A model generated the notes under the pieces. That model made no database searches. It saw nothing but the letters and a program-made list of their open reading frames with translations, and had not been told where the DNA came from. The position numbers and the translations under genes are program-made. Of a stretch of 6,573 bases of DNA, positions 1 through 6,438 are shown piece after piece. Origin of the DNA: Betaproteobacteria bacterium. Its GTDB lineage: Bacteria > Pseudomonadota > Gammaproteobacteria > Burkholderiales > SG8-39. How positions within the stretch are numbered: the stretch's first letter is position 1; each line of letters begins with the position of its first letter. The stretch lies in contig QYQC01000100.1 of the NCBI GenBank assembly GCA_007280315.1, positions 1-6,573 of the forward strand, written 5' to 3'.

Positions 1-830
1 AAACCGGGGCACAAGGCGCGCCGCCCCTCGCGGCGCGCGAGGAAGGAAAAACCGGGCACGGGGGAATCCTCCGAAAAAATCATGGCGTGAAAAACGTCGG
101 ACGGGGTGCCGAGTTCGGGAAATTGTCCCGAAACAACCCAGTCGAAGGTGCCGCCGTCCACCAATACGCCGCCGATGGCCACGCCGTGCCCGCCGAGAAA
201 CTTGGTGGCGGAGTGGAACAGCAGATCCGCGCCGTGATCGAACGGCTTGAGCAAATAGGGCGTGGTGAAGGTCGAATCGACCATCAGCGGCAGGCCGTGC
301 TCGTGCGCGATCGCTGCGACCGCTGCGATGTCAAGCACATCGAGCCCGGGATTGCCCAGCGTTTCGGCGAACAGCACTTTGGTGTTCGGCCGGATCGCAG
401 CACGCCATGCATCGAGATCGCGCGGCTTGACGAACGTGGTTTCGATGCCGAAGCGCGGCAGGGTGTAATGCAGCAGATCGTGCGAGCCGCCGTAGAGCGA
501 GCCGGAGGAGACGATATGCGAGCCGGCGCCGGCAATGGTGGCCAGTCCCAGGTGCAGCGCCGCCTGGCCGCTGGCCGTGGCGATTGCTGCGACCCCGCCT
601 TCGAGCGCCGCGATGCGTTCTTCCAGTACCGCATTGGTCGGATTGGAGATGCGCGAATACACGTGACCGGCGCGTTCCATGTTGAATAACGCCGCCGCAT
701 GATCCGAGTCGCGGAAAACGAACGAGGTGGTGAAATAGATCGGCGTGGCGCGAGCCCCGGTGTGCGGGTCGGGCGCCTGCCCGGCGTGCAGGCTGAGCGT
801 ATCGAAGCCTAGATACTTGGGTTGGGCCAT
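1..830 (-). CDS. metY: O-acetylhomoserine sulfhydrylase (MetY-like), 3' end cut off by the window
   Basis: This is a PLP enzyme of the Cys/Met metabolism family. MetY members make homocysteine from O-acetylhomoserine and sulfide in the cytoplasm, giving a direct-sulfhydrylation route to methionine. The window holds 276 codons of a family usually about 420-430 residues long, so the C-terminal domain is missing. Reading from 830, the N-terminus has the family pattern LSLHAGQ, then PDPHTGARATPIYFTTSF. YSRISNPT at residues 58-65 contains the Tyr and Arg that contact the cofactor phosphate. SGQ is at 87-89, LYGG at 112-115 (Y113 stacks on PLP in the family) and VDSTF at 184-188 (D185 binds the pyridine nitrogen). 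SATKFLGG carries the Schiff-base lysine K210. The TGARA and YGGSH context favours MetY over MetB, MetC or MetZ. The ATG at 830 has GGAGG at 835-839, four bases upstream. The last ~10 visible residues fit the family poorly (see findings). It is transcribed away from the MFS gene. Confidence 0.94.
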   Translation of the reverse strand, partial: MAQPKYLGFDTLSLHAGQAPDPHTGARATPIYFTTSFVFRDSDHAAALFNMERAGHVYSRISNPTNAVLEERIAALEGGVAAIATASGQAALHLGLATIAGAGSHIVSSGSLYGGSHDLLHYTLPRFGIETTFVKPRDLDAWRAAIRPNTKVLFAETLGNPGLDVLDIAAVAAIAHEHGLPLMVDSTFTTPYLLKPFDHGADLLFHSATKFLGGHGVAIGGVLVDGGTFDWVVSGQFPELGTPSDVFHAMIFSEDSPVPGFSFLARREGRRALCPG

Positions 831-852
831 GACTCCTCCACGGTGGAAACGC

Positions 853-861
853 ATTTTATCA
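853..861 (-). promoter_or_regulatory. Extended -10 promoter element for the metY-like gene
   Basis: On the minus strand these bases read TGATAAAAT, a TGn plus TAAAAT, matching the extended -10 consensus TGnTATAAT at all but one base. No good -35 hexamer lies 16-18 bp further up, which extended -10 promoters tolerate. Transcription would start near 845-846, leaving a leader of about 15 nt that contains the GGAGG site and then the ATG at 830. The call is made by eye; no start-site data are available. Confidence 0.5.
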
Positions 862-885
862 GGATGTCCGGGCGGAACATTCGCG

Positions 886-891
886 TATGAT
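886..891 (+). promoter_or_regulatory. Possible -10 box just ahead of the MFS gene
   Basis: TATGAT differs from TATAAT at one base. No TTGACA-like hexamer lies 16-18 bp upstream, and the preceding GCG is not an extended -10. If it is used, RNA would start around 898-900, only a few bases before the ATG at 903, giving an essentially leaderless message. That would agree with the lack of any Shine-Dalgarno sequence before this ATG. The match is short and could be chance. Confidence 0.3.
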
Positions 892-902
892 CGCTGCTGC
901 CA

Positions 903-2147
903 ATGACAGACGAAGACGACGTATCGCCGCCGATCGAACTGCTGCTGAAGGTGTTCCTGCCTTTTGCCGGCGGCTATTTTCTTTCCTACCTTTATCGCAC
1001 CATCAACGCCATCATCTCGCCCGACCTGGTGCGCGAGTTCGGCCTCGGACCGGGCGATCTGGGATTGCTGACGAGTACATATTTTCTGACCTTCGCCCTG
1101 TTCCAGTTGCCGCTCGGAATATTGCTCGATCGCTACGGTCCGCGCCGCGTAAATGCCAGCCTGTTGATGTTCGCAGGAACCGGCGCCGCCTTGTTCGGAT
1201 TGAGCCAGAGCCTCTCCGGATTGATTGTCGCGCGCGCGCTCATTGGCCTGGGCGTCTCCGGCTGCCTCATGTCGAGCATGAAGGTATTCACCCTGTGGTT
1301 CCCGCTGAATCGTCTGGCGACATTGAACGGCTGGCTGCTGTCCTGCGGCGGCCTGGGCGCGCTGTCCGCGTCAAAACCGGCCGAAGAACTGCTGCGCATC
1401 ACCGACTGGCACAGCGTGTTTCTGCTGCTCGCTGCGTTGACCTTCGCCGCCGCCGGCACGATATTCCTGATCGTGCCCGAACGCGCGGCGCCGCGCGCAC
1501 CGCAGACGCTGATCGACGCGTTGCGCAGCCTGCCGCCGATTCTGCGCAACGCAAATTTCTGGAAACTGGGCTTGCTGGTGATCGCCGGCCAGGGCGTGTT
1601 CATGTCGTTGCAGGGGCTGTGGATCGCCCCCTGGCTCAAGGACGTGGTCGGGCTGGCGCGCGCCGATATCGGCAGCCATCTGCTGGCGGTTGCATTGGGG
1701 ATGATCGTCGGTGCGGCGCTGTGGGGAGGGGTTGCAGACTGGTTGTCGCGCCGCGGTGTCGACACGGTCCATGTAGTGTTGGGCGGCGTGGGCGTCAGTC
1801 TGCTGATTCTCGCGCTGCTTGCGCTCGGAGTGAAGTCCGGCACGCTGGCCTTGCTGTTTTCGCTGACCTTTTTCAGCCAGGTACAGCCGCTGGTCTATGC
1901 CATGCTGTCCAAGGAATTTCCACTGGAACTCTCCGGCCGGGTGATCAGCACGCTCAACTTCCTGGTATTCCTGAGCGCGTTCGCGGTGCAGTGGGGCACG
2001 GGCCTGATCATCAACCTCTGGCCGGTGGAGGCGGGCAGGTATGCCGCAGTCGGCTATGCCACCGCTTTCGGCACCTGCTTCGTGCTGCTGTTCGTGCCGT
2101 TCGTGCTGTTGCTGCTGTCGCGCCGGACCAGGGCGTCGCCGGAATAG
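903..2147 (+). CDS. Major facilitator superfamily transporter, 12 predicted helices, substrate unknown
   Basis: This 414-residue inner-membrane protein has the length and hydrophobic pattern of a 12-helix MFS porter. Helix 1 lies around residues 15-35. Loop 2-3 carries motif A, with G72, D76, R77, G79 and R81-R82 (GILLDRYGPRR). Helix 4 has the R111-x3-G115-x-G117 pattern, and WHSVF at 169-173 resembles the W-R-x-x-F that opens helix 6 in many members. A polar cytoplasmic loop at about 193-218 separates the halves. A degenerate second motif A, GVADWLSRRG at 276-285, sits between helices 8 and 9. The substrate cannot be read from the sequence. The in-frame TGA at 888-890 rules out any start further upstream, so ATG 903 is the first possible ATG in frame. 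No Shine-Dalgarno sequence is visible before it. It is divergent from the metY-like gene, and its TAG lies 3 bp from the stop of the convergent ankyrin gene. Confidence 0.92.
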   Translation: MTDEDDVSPPIELLLKVFLPFAGGYFLSYLYRTINAIISPDLVREFGLGPGDLGLLTSTYFLTFALFQLPLGILLDRYGPRRVNASLLMFAGTGAALFGLSQSLSGLIVARALIGLGVSGCLMSSMKVFTLWFPLNRLATLNGWLLSCGGLGALSASKPAEELLRITDWHSVFLLLAALTFAAAGTIFLIVPERAAPRAPQTLIDALRSLPPILRNANFWKLGLLVIAGQGVFMSLQGLWIAPWLKDVVGLARADIGSHLLAVALGMIVGAALWGGVADWLSRRGVDTVHVVLGGVGVSLLILALLALGVKSGTLALLFSLTFFSQVQPLVYAMLSKEFPLELSGRVISTLNFLVFLSAFAVQWGTGLIINLWPVEAGRYAAVGYATAFGTCFVLLFVPFVLLLLSRRTRASPE

Positions 2148-2150
2148 GGC

Positions 2151-2840
2151 CTATTTCTTTGCGGCCTTGGCCGTTTCTTCCTGCGCCAGCATTTCCTGGC
2201 GCGCCTTCTTCAGCACATCCGCGGCGTCGCCGTGCCCCAGTTTCAAAGCCAGCTCGACCGCACTTTCCCCGTCCTTGGACAGAATGGCCACATTGGCACC
2301 GTTGCGAATGAACAGTTCGCACATCTGTCCGTTGCCGCGCATTGCTGCGTACTGCAGCGGCGTATAGCCGTTGTCGCTGAGCAGGTTCGGATCGAAGCCC
2401 ATGGCCAGAACCTTCTGCGCATATACCAGATTGTCTTTTTCGATCGCGTAGAACATCGCCTTGACACCCTCCGGGCTTTTTTCGCGCGGCTTCGGCTCCA
2501 GCCCGGTGGGCAGTATGCTGACGACGTAGTTGATTAGAGAGATACCGACCATGGCAATCAACGCGATAATCAGCGGAAGTTTGGAAATGCCCAGTGTATC
2601 CGACCAGTTGTCGGTGACGTTGGCACCGACCACGAGCAGGGCCACCATGATGAAAAAAGCGAATTTCAGATACAGAAACAGCGCGATCACCAGCAGGATG
2701 CCGAGGATGGCCGCAATATAGCCGCGGTCGATGCTGTACTGTTCAGTGACTTCGGCTGGCAGTATCGCGAACAGCGTGGCGACGCCGACCAGACCGACCA
2801 GCGCCCATTCTTTGTATTTTCTTGCTTGTAGAAAGTCCAT
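2151..2840 (-). CDS. Inner-membrane protein with C-terminal ankyrin repeats, function unknown
   Basis: This 229-residue protein has two parts. The N-terminal half is hydrophobic, with predicted helices at about residues 13-29, 41-58, 60-75 and 88-110. Basic residues before the first (RKYK, 7-10) and after the last (K117, R119, K121) suggest both ends are cytoplasmic. The C-terminal half has ankyrin-type repeats: a divergent one at about 124-153 (ending GFDPN), a clear one at about 156-188 with G158-Y-T-P-L-Q-Y-A-A and NGAN, and a partial one at about 189-212. The tail is charged and Ala/Lys/Glu-rich. Ankyrin repeats bind other proteins, so the likely role is a membrane-tethered docking platform. 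No catalytic motif is visible and I do not recognise a named family. The ATG at 2840 has GGAGG at 2846-2850, five bases upstream. It is convergent with the MFS gene (3-bp gap) and divergent from greB. No convincing promoter is seen for it. Confidence 0.88.
   Translation of the reverse strand: MDFLQARKYKEWALVGLVGVATLFAILPAEVTEQYSIDRGYIAAILGILLVIALFLYLKFAFFIMVALLVVGANVTDNWSDTLGISKLPLIIALIAMVGISLINYVVSILPTGLEPKPREKSPEGVKAMFYAIEKDNLVYAQKVLAMGFDPNLLSDNGYTPLQYAAMRGNGQMCELFIRNGANVAILSKDGESAVELALKLGHGDAADVLKKARQEMLAQEETAKAAKK
2162..2202 (+). terminator. Two small hairpins just past the MFS stop, possible weak terminator
   Basis: The plus strand holds CGGC-CTTG-GCCG at 2162-2173, followed by TTTCTT. 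It then holds GCGCCAG at 2183-2189 pairing with CTGGCGC at 2196-2202 across a 6-base loop, followed by GCCTTCTTC. Both begin within about 35 bases of the MFS stop and are the only structures seen there that could end its transcript. They lie inside the antisense of the ankyrin gene's last codons, and neither has a true T-run. They may simply reflect GC-rich coding sequence. Confidence 0.3.
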
Positions 2841-2921
2841 GACTTCCTCCGCTTAGCGATGGTTACCGGGATAGTGTGGGCAAAGGTGCCGCGATTGGCA
2901 AGAGCCCACAGCGGACGCTAG

Positions 2922-2927
2922 TATAAT
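2922..2927 (+). promoter_or_regulatory. -10 box of the greB promoter
   Basis: This is a perfect TATAAT hexamer. Transcription would start near 2933-2935, giving a leader of about 35 nt. The nearest -35-like sequence, TTGGCA at 2895-2900, matches five of six consensus bases, but the spacer would be 21 bp, longer than the usual 16-18. Either the -35 is weak or an activator helps. The exact -10 and its correct place before greB make the call likely. Confidence 0.6.
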
Positions 2928-2931
2928 CCAA

Positions 2932-2956
2932 CAGCGGAATCAGCGGTTTGCAGCGG
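2932..2956 (+). repeat. Three CAGCGG iterations in the greB leader
   Basis: CAGCGG occurs at 2932-2937, 2941-2946 and 2951-2956, spaced 9 and 10 bases apart. A fourth copy lies upstream of the -10 box at 2909-2914. The last copy runs into the Shine-Dalgarno sequence (GCGGAGG). The regular spacing, close to one helical turn, is visible directly. Any role in protein binding or translation control is unproven. Confidence 0.5.
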
Positions 2957-2967
2957 AGGATGAGGCC

Positions 2968-3522
2968 TTGAGCAAGGCGTTTACCAAAGAGCCGGACGGA
3001 GCGGACGAGGATGAGTTGGCGCCCGAACCGGCGCAGCCGCAAGGGCTGAAGAACTACATCACTCCGGCGGGCTACGCGCGCATGCAGGCCGAGCTGAAGC
3101 AATTGCTGGACGTGGAGCGGCCGCAGATCGTCAGCATTGTGCATTGGGCGGCATCCAACGGCGATCGCTCCGAAAACGGCGACTACATCTACGGCAAGAA
3201 ACGCCTGCGCGAGATCGACCGCCGCATCCGCTTTCTGATCAAGCGCCTGGAAATTGCCGAGGTGGTGGATTCCGGCGGCCAGGCGCAGGATCGCGTGTTC
3301 TTCGGCGCTACGGTCAGCGTGCGCGACGGCGCCGGACAGTTGCGCAGCGTGACCATAGTCGGCATGGACGAGGTCGATCCGTCGCGCGGGCGGGTGAGCT
3401 GGGTCTCGCCCATCGCCCGGGCGCTGCTCAAGGCGCGCACCGGTGACAGCGTGACCCTGCGCTCGCCTTCGGGAGCCGAAGAACTGGAGGTCGAGGAAAT
3501 CCGCTACGTCGAACTGCCGTAA
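2968..3522 (+). CDS. greB: Transcript cleavage factor GreB
   Basis: GreB rescues backtracked RNA polymerase by inserting its coiled coil into the secondary channel and stimulating cleavage of the RNA 3' end. This 184-residue protein aligns well, from memory, with the 158-residue E. coli GreB. The N-terminal coiled coil spans about residues 29-103 and carries WAASNGDRSEN at 60-70. D66 and E69 are the tip acidic pair that coordinates the catalytic Mg2+. KKRLREIDRR at 77-86 and VFFGA at 110-114 are GreB signatures rather than GreA ones. The C-terminal FKBP-like domain contains IVGMDE and SPIARALL. The start is TTG at 2968, with GGAGG at 2955-2959 eight bases upstream; no in-frame ATG or GTG lies between that site and the TTG. 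Starting there adds about 28 acidic residues (DGADEDE) before the conserved domain, which E. coli GreB lacks. The gene has its own -10 box and terminator, so it appears monocistronic. Confidence 0.96.
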   Translation: MSKAFTKEPDGADEDELAPEPAQPQGLKNYITPAGYARMQAELKQLLDVERPQIVSIVHWAASNGDRSENGDYIYGKKRLREIDRRIRFLIKRLEIAEVVDSGGQAQDRVFFGATVSVRDGAGQLRSVTIVGMDEVDPSRGRVSWVSPIARALLKARTGDSVTLRSPSGAEELEVEEIRYVELP

Positions 3523-3536
3523 CCGGAATGCCGAGG

Positions 3537-3579
3537 AAGTTAGGGGCCATTTCAGAAACACCGAAATGGCCTCTGACTT
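3537..3579. repeat. 17-bp inverted repeat (long hairpin) between greB and the M16 gene
   Basis: The arms at 3537-3553 and 3563-3579 pair over 17 positions, two of them G-T, around a 9-base loop. The inner nine pairs are perfect (GGCCATTTC with GAAATGGCC). It begins 14 bases after the greB stop. Neither strand has a T-run after the stem, so it is not a standard intrinsic terminator. Candidate roles are a 3'-end stabiliser for the greB message, a help in ending the convergent M16 transcript, or a copy of a dispersed repeat. The sequence does not decide among these. Confidence 0.65.
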
Positions 3580-3587
3580 ATGGGAGC

Positions 3588-3612
3588 ACGAGGGGAGATA
3601 TCCCCTCGTTTT
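3588..3612 (+). terminator. Rho-independent terminator of greB
   Basis: The stem ACGAGGGGA (3588-3596) pairs perfectly with TCCCCTCGT (3601-3609) around a GATA loop. The T-run TTTT spans 3609-3612, its first T also closing the outermost A-T pair. The strong GC-rich stem with a T-run on the plus strand only fits termination of greB. In the minus direction the stem is followed by GCTCCC, so it should not act as an efficient intrinsic terminator for the M16 gene. Confidence 0.85.
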
Positions 3613-3623
3613 GAAATGAGCTC

Positions 3624-6383
3624 TTAGTTCTTCTTCTCCGCGCCGGCACCGCCGTCGGCTACACGCGTAAAGTCGCCCGCTTTGACGATGGACAGCTGAG
3701 CCGGATCGACGTATTTCCTCAGGGCTTCCGTGATCTGCACCGGCGTCACTGCGGCGATTTTGACGTCGAAATCCGCTTCCCAGGAGAATGTACGGCCGAG
3801 ATAGAGATTGCTGGCGAGACGCCCGACGAGCGCGCCGTCCTGCGTTCGGCTCAACTTGCGCAAAGCGAGATATCCGATTTTCGCTTCGGCCACTTCGGCA
3901 TCGCTGAAACCGTCGCGCAGCGACTGCCGCAGTACATCAAGAATTCCGGCTTCGATGCGCGCGCGGTTTTGCGGCGCGTAGATGGCACTTACGCCGAATT
4001 CGCCCGCCGCGTCGAGCGATCCGGCCGAAAGCCAGGATTGCACACTGTAGGAAAGACCCTCCTTCTCCCGTATGCGCCGCCACAGACGCGAATCGGAGGA
4101 GCCGCCCAGCAGATAATTGCCCAGCGCCAGCGCCGGGTAATCGGGATAATCGTCGCGCAGCCGCAGGTTAAGGCCGGCCTGGAACACCGCATTGGCCTTG
4201 TCCGGCGTTTCCAGTTGGAGATTGATCGCCGGTACGTCGAAATGGATACCGGGGATGCGCTTGAATGGCAGTGGACTGTTCCAGTCGCCGAACAGTTCCT
4301 GCGCGAGAGCGCTGATTTCACGTGCGTCGAAATCGCCGACCAGCGCCAGTTCGCTGTTGCTGGCGCCGTAAAAATCGTGGTGACAGCGCCGCAGGTCGGC
4401 AATCGTTACCCCTTGAAGGCGCTCGGCGCGCTCCTCCAGTTTCGGCGTGTAGTTCCAGTGCTCCGGCGCGTAGGGGTTGAGGTGGCGCTCGAGCGCGATG
4501 CCGGCAAGCGCGCCGGGCTCGCTTTTCACGCTCTCCACGCCGGTCAGAACGGAGCGCTTGAGCTGTTCGAATTCGGCTGCGGGAAACGCGGGCTGGCGCA
4601 GAACCTCCGCCACCAGCCGCAGCACCGACGGCAGGTTGGCGCGCAGGGTTTCGATCGATGCGCCGCTGCCGCCGATGCTGACGTTGGCTTTCAAGCGGTC
4701 GAACTCGTCGCGCAACTGTTCGCGCGTGTGCTTCGCGGTGCCGCGCATCAGCATGGACGAAGCGAGTGTACAGGCTGCGCTGCGGCCCGTTTTGCTTTGT
4801 TCGTCGCCCCAGCGCAGGGTCAGCCGCGCCAATACGGTGCCGCCGCGCGTGTTCTTCGGCAACAGCGCAAGTTTCATGCCGCCCGGCAGCTGCGTCACCA
4901 AAGTGCGCGCATCGATATTGGCCGCGCTGGGCTCGAACGTTTCGCCCGCCGCCACTGCCGCCGCGCCTTTGTAGTCTTTGACCAGGTCGGCAATGTCGGG
5001 CGCGGAGGGGATTTCGGCGCGGTCCGGTTGCTGCGTCGGCGCGAATATTCCCAGCGTTCGGTTGGCGCTCTTGAAGTACTGCGCCGCGACCCGCTGCACG
5101 TCCTCGCGCTTCACCTGGCGCAGCCGATCGCGGTGGATGAAGAACAAACGCCAGTCGCCCATGGCGATGTACTCGGACAGCGCTATGCCGAGTTCGCGCG
5201 GATTGGTCAAAGCCTGGTCGATATCGTTCAGCAGCCGCGTGCGTGCGCGCTCTACTTCTTCGTCGCCGATCGGATCGGCGGCAATACCCTCGACGCTTGC
5301 GATCAGCGCCGCGCGCGCCGCATCCAGCGGCAGGTCCTTGCCCAGGCTGGCGCCGAAATAGGCGTAACCGGGGTCGCGCAGCTGCCGGTCTCCGCCGTAA
5401 ACATTGCTCGCCTTGCCGCCGACGACCAGCGACCGGTGCAGGCGGCCGCCAGGCACCTTGGTGAGCGCATTGACGAGGATGTCGATCGCGGCGTAATCGG
5501 CGTGAGACCCGGGCGGCAGATGGTACAGCGCGGCGACCAGTTGGATCGCGCCCGCGCGGCGCAGGGTCACGCTGCGTTCGCCCTCCTGGGTCGGCTCGGT
5601 GGTATAGGTGGCAATGAGCGCGCGCGCCGGTTTGGGCAGATTGCCGAAGTGGCGCGCGACCATGCCCAGCGCCAGCGCCTCGTCGAACCTGCCGCTGATG
5701 AGCAGCACTGCATTGTCGGGTTGATAGTAGTTGCGGTAGAAGGACTGCAGCCGCTCGATCGGCACGTTTTCGATGTCGGAGCGGGCGCCGATAATCGGGT
5801 GTCCGTAGTTGTGCCACAGATAAGCCGCCGATGCCATACGCTCGCGAAGCACGCTGTAGGGGCTGTTCTCACCCGCTTCGAATTCGTTGCGCACCACGGT
5901 CATCTCGCTCTCCAAATCTTTCTTCGACACGTTGGAGTTGAGCATGCGGTCCGCTTCGAGCGCCAGCACCCAGTCGAGGTTGCCGTCGTTGGCCGCCAGG
6001 GTCTGGAAGTAGTTGGTGCGGTCGAATGCAGTAGAGGCGTTGAAGCGCGCGCCACGGCCTTGAAGCGCACTCTTAATGTCGGGATGGCGCGGCGTACCCT
6101 TGAACAGCATGTGCTCGAGCAGGTGCGCCATGCCGTATTCGCCGTAGCCCTCGTGGCGCGAACCGACGAGGTAGGTGACGCTGACGGTGATCGTGTCCTG
6201 CGACGCGTCCGGGAACAATAACAGCTTGAGGCCGTTCTCCAGTTGATACTCGGTGATGCCTTCGACCGAGGTGATCTTGCGGATCGCCGCCGCGTCCGTA
6301 TTTGCTGCCGCTGTCTGCGCGGGCGCGAGCAGGAATGCCGGCAGCAAAAGGGCCAGGATCGTTGAAACTATTCGGCGCAGCAT
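3624..6383 (-). CDS. Secreted M16 family zinc metalloprotease, duplicated form (PqqL/insulinase-like)
   Basis: This predicted periplasmic peptidase of 919 residues is built from two M16 halves in one chain, the layout of pitrilysin and PqqL. Residues 1-27 form a signal peptide: MLRR, a leucine-rich core, then an AQTAAA cleavage region. The N-terminal half is catalytic. It has the inverted zinc motif HLLEH at 87-91 (E90 as general base), the distal zinc ligand E167 in VVRNEFE, and the substrate-strand region GARFNAST at 111-118. Its second domain spans about 205-400. The C-terminal half (about 490-900) has lost the zinc site: the equivalent region near 538-548 reads CTLASSMLMRG. It keeps the REKEGLSYSV stretch with R772 and Y779, the conserved Arg/Tyr pair that helps bind substrate in M16 enzymes. 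The ATG at 6383 is preceded by GAGG five bases upstream. A longer in-frame reading to 6551 would overlap azlD and bury the signal peptide. The substrate is unknown. Confidence 0.94.
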   Translation of the reverse strand: MLRRIVSTILALLLPAFLLAPAQTAAANTDAAAIRKITSVEGITEYQLENGLKLLLFPDASQDTITVSVTYLVGSRHEGYGEYGMAHLLEHMLFKGTPRHPDIKSALQGRGARFNASTAFDRTNYFQTLAANDGNLDWVLALEADRMLNSNVSKKDLESEMTVVRNEFEAGENSPYSVLRERMASAAYLWHNYGHPIIGARSDIENVPIERLQSFYRNYYQPDNAVLLISGRFDEALALGMVARHFGNLPKPARALIATYTTEPTQEGERSVTLRRAGAIQLVAALYHLPPGSHADYAAIDILVNALTKVPGGRLHRSLVVGGKASNVYGGDRQLRDPGYAYFGASLGKDLPLDAARAALIASVEGIAADPIGDEEVERARTRLLNDIDQALTNPRELGIALSEYIAMGDWRLFFIHRDRLRQVKREDVQRVAAQYFKSANRTLGIFAPTQQPDRAEIPSAPDIADLVKDYKGAAAVAAGETFEPSAANIDARTLVTQLPGGMKLALLPKNTRGGTVLARLTLRWGDEQSKTGRSAACTLASSMLMRGTAKHTREQLRDEFDRLKANVSIGGSGASIETLRANLPSVLRLVAEVLRQPAFPAAEFEQLKRSVLTGVESVKSEPGALAGIALERHLNPYAPEHWNYTPKLEERAERLQGVTIADLRRCHHDFYGASNSELALVGDFDAREISALAQELFGDWNSPLPFKRIPGIHFDVPAINLQLETPDKANAVFQAGLNLRLRDDYPDYPALALGNYLLGGSSDSRLWRRIREKEGLSYSVQSWLSAGSLDAAGEFGVSAIYAPQNRARIEAGILDVLRQSLRDGFSDAEVAEAKIGYLALRKLSRTQDGALVGRLASNLYLGRTFSWEADFDVKIAAVTPVQITEALRKYVDPAQLSIVKAGDFTRVADGGAGAEKKN

Positions 6384-6438
6384 CGGGACCTCGTTGGTTT
6401 GAGACAACCTTCCACAGACCGGATAAATCCGCATAGGT

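Noticed and set aside
87..689. 200-codon plus-strand frame opposite metY
   Set aside because: The opposite strand encodes a continuous PLP enzyme with all key residues; this frame is its antisense shadow.
887..2311. 474-codon plus-strand frame starting at ATG 887
   Set aside because: It overlaps the MFS gene in another frame and encodes an Arg/Ala-rich product with no membrane or domain pattern. The 903 frame shows clear MFS motifs.
2895..2927. TTGGCA and TATAAT as a complete sigma-70 promoter
   Set aside because: The spacer would be 21 bp, outside the usual range, so only the -10 box was annotated.
2960..2971. ATG-AGG-CCT-TGA mini-frame overlapping the greB start
   Set aside because: Its ATG directly abuts GGAGG with no spacing, so initiation there is unlikely; the TTG at 8 bases spacing opens the GreB frame.
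3969..6221. 750-codon open frame on the plus strand
   Set aside because: It lies entirely antisense to the M16 protease. Its product is rich in Arg, Gln, Ala and Val with no domain, and a long open antisense frame is expected opposite GC-biased codons.
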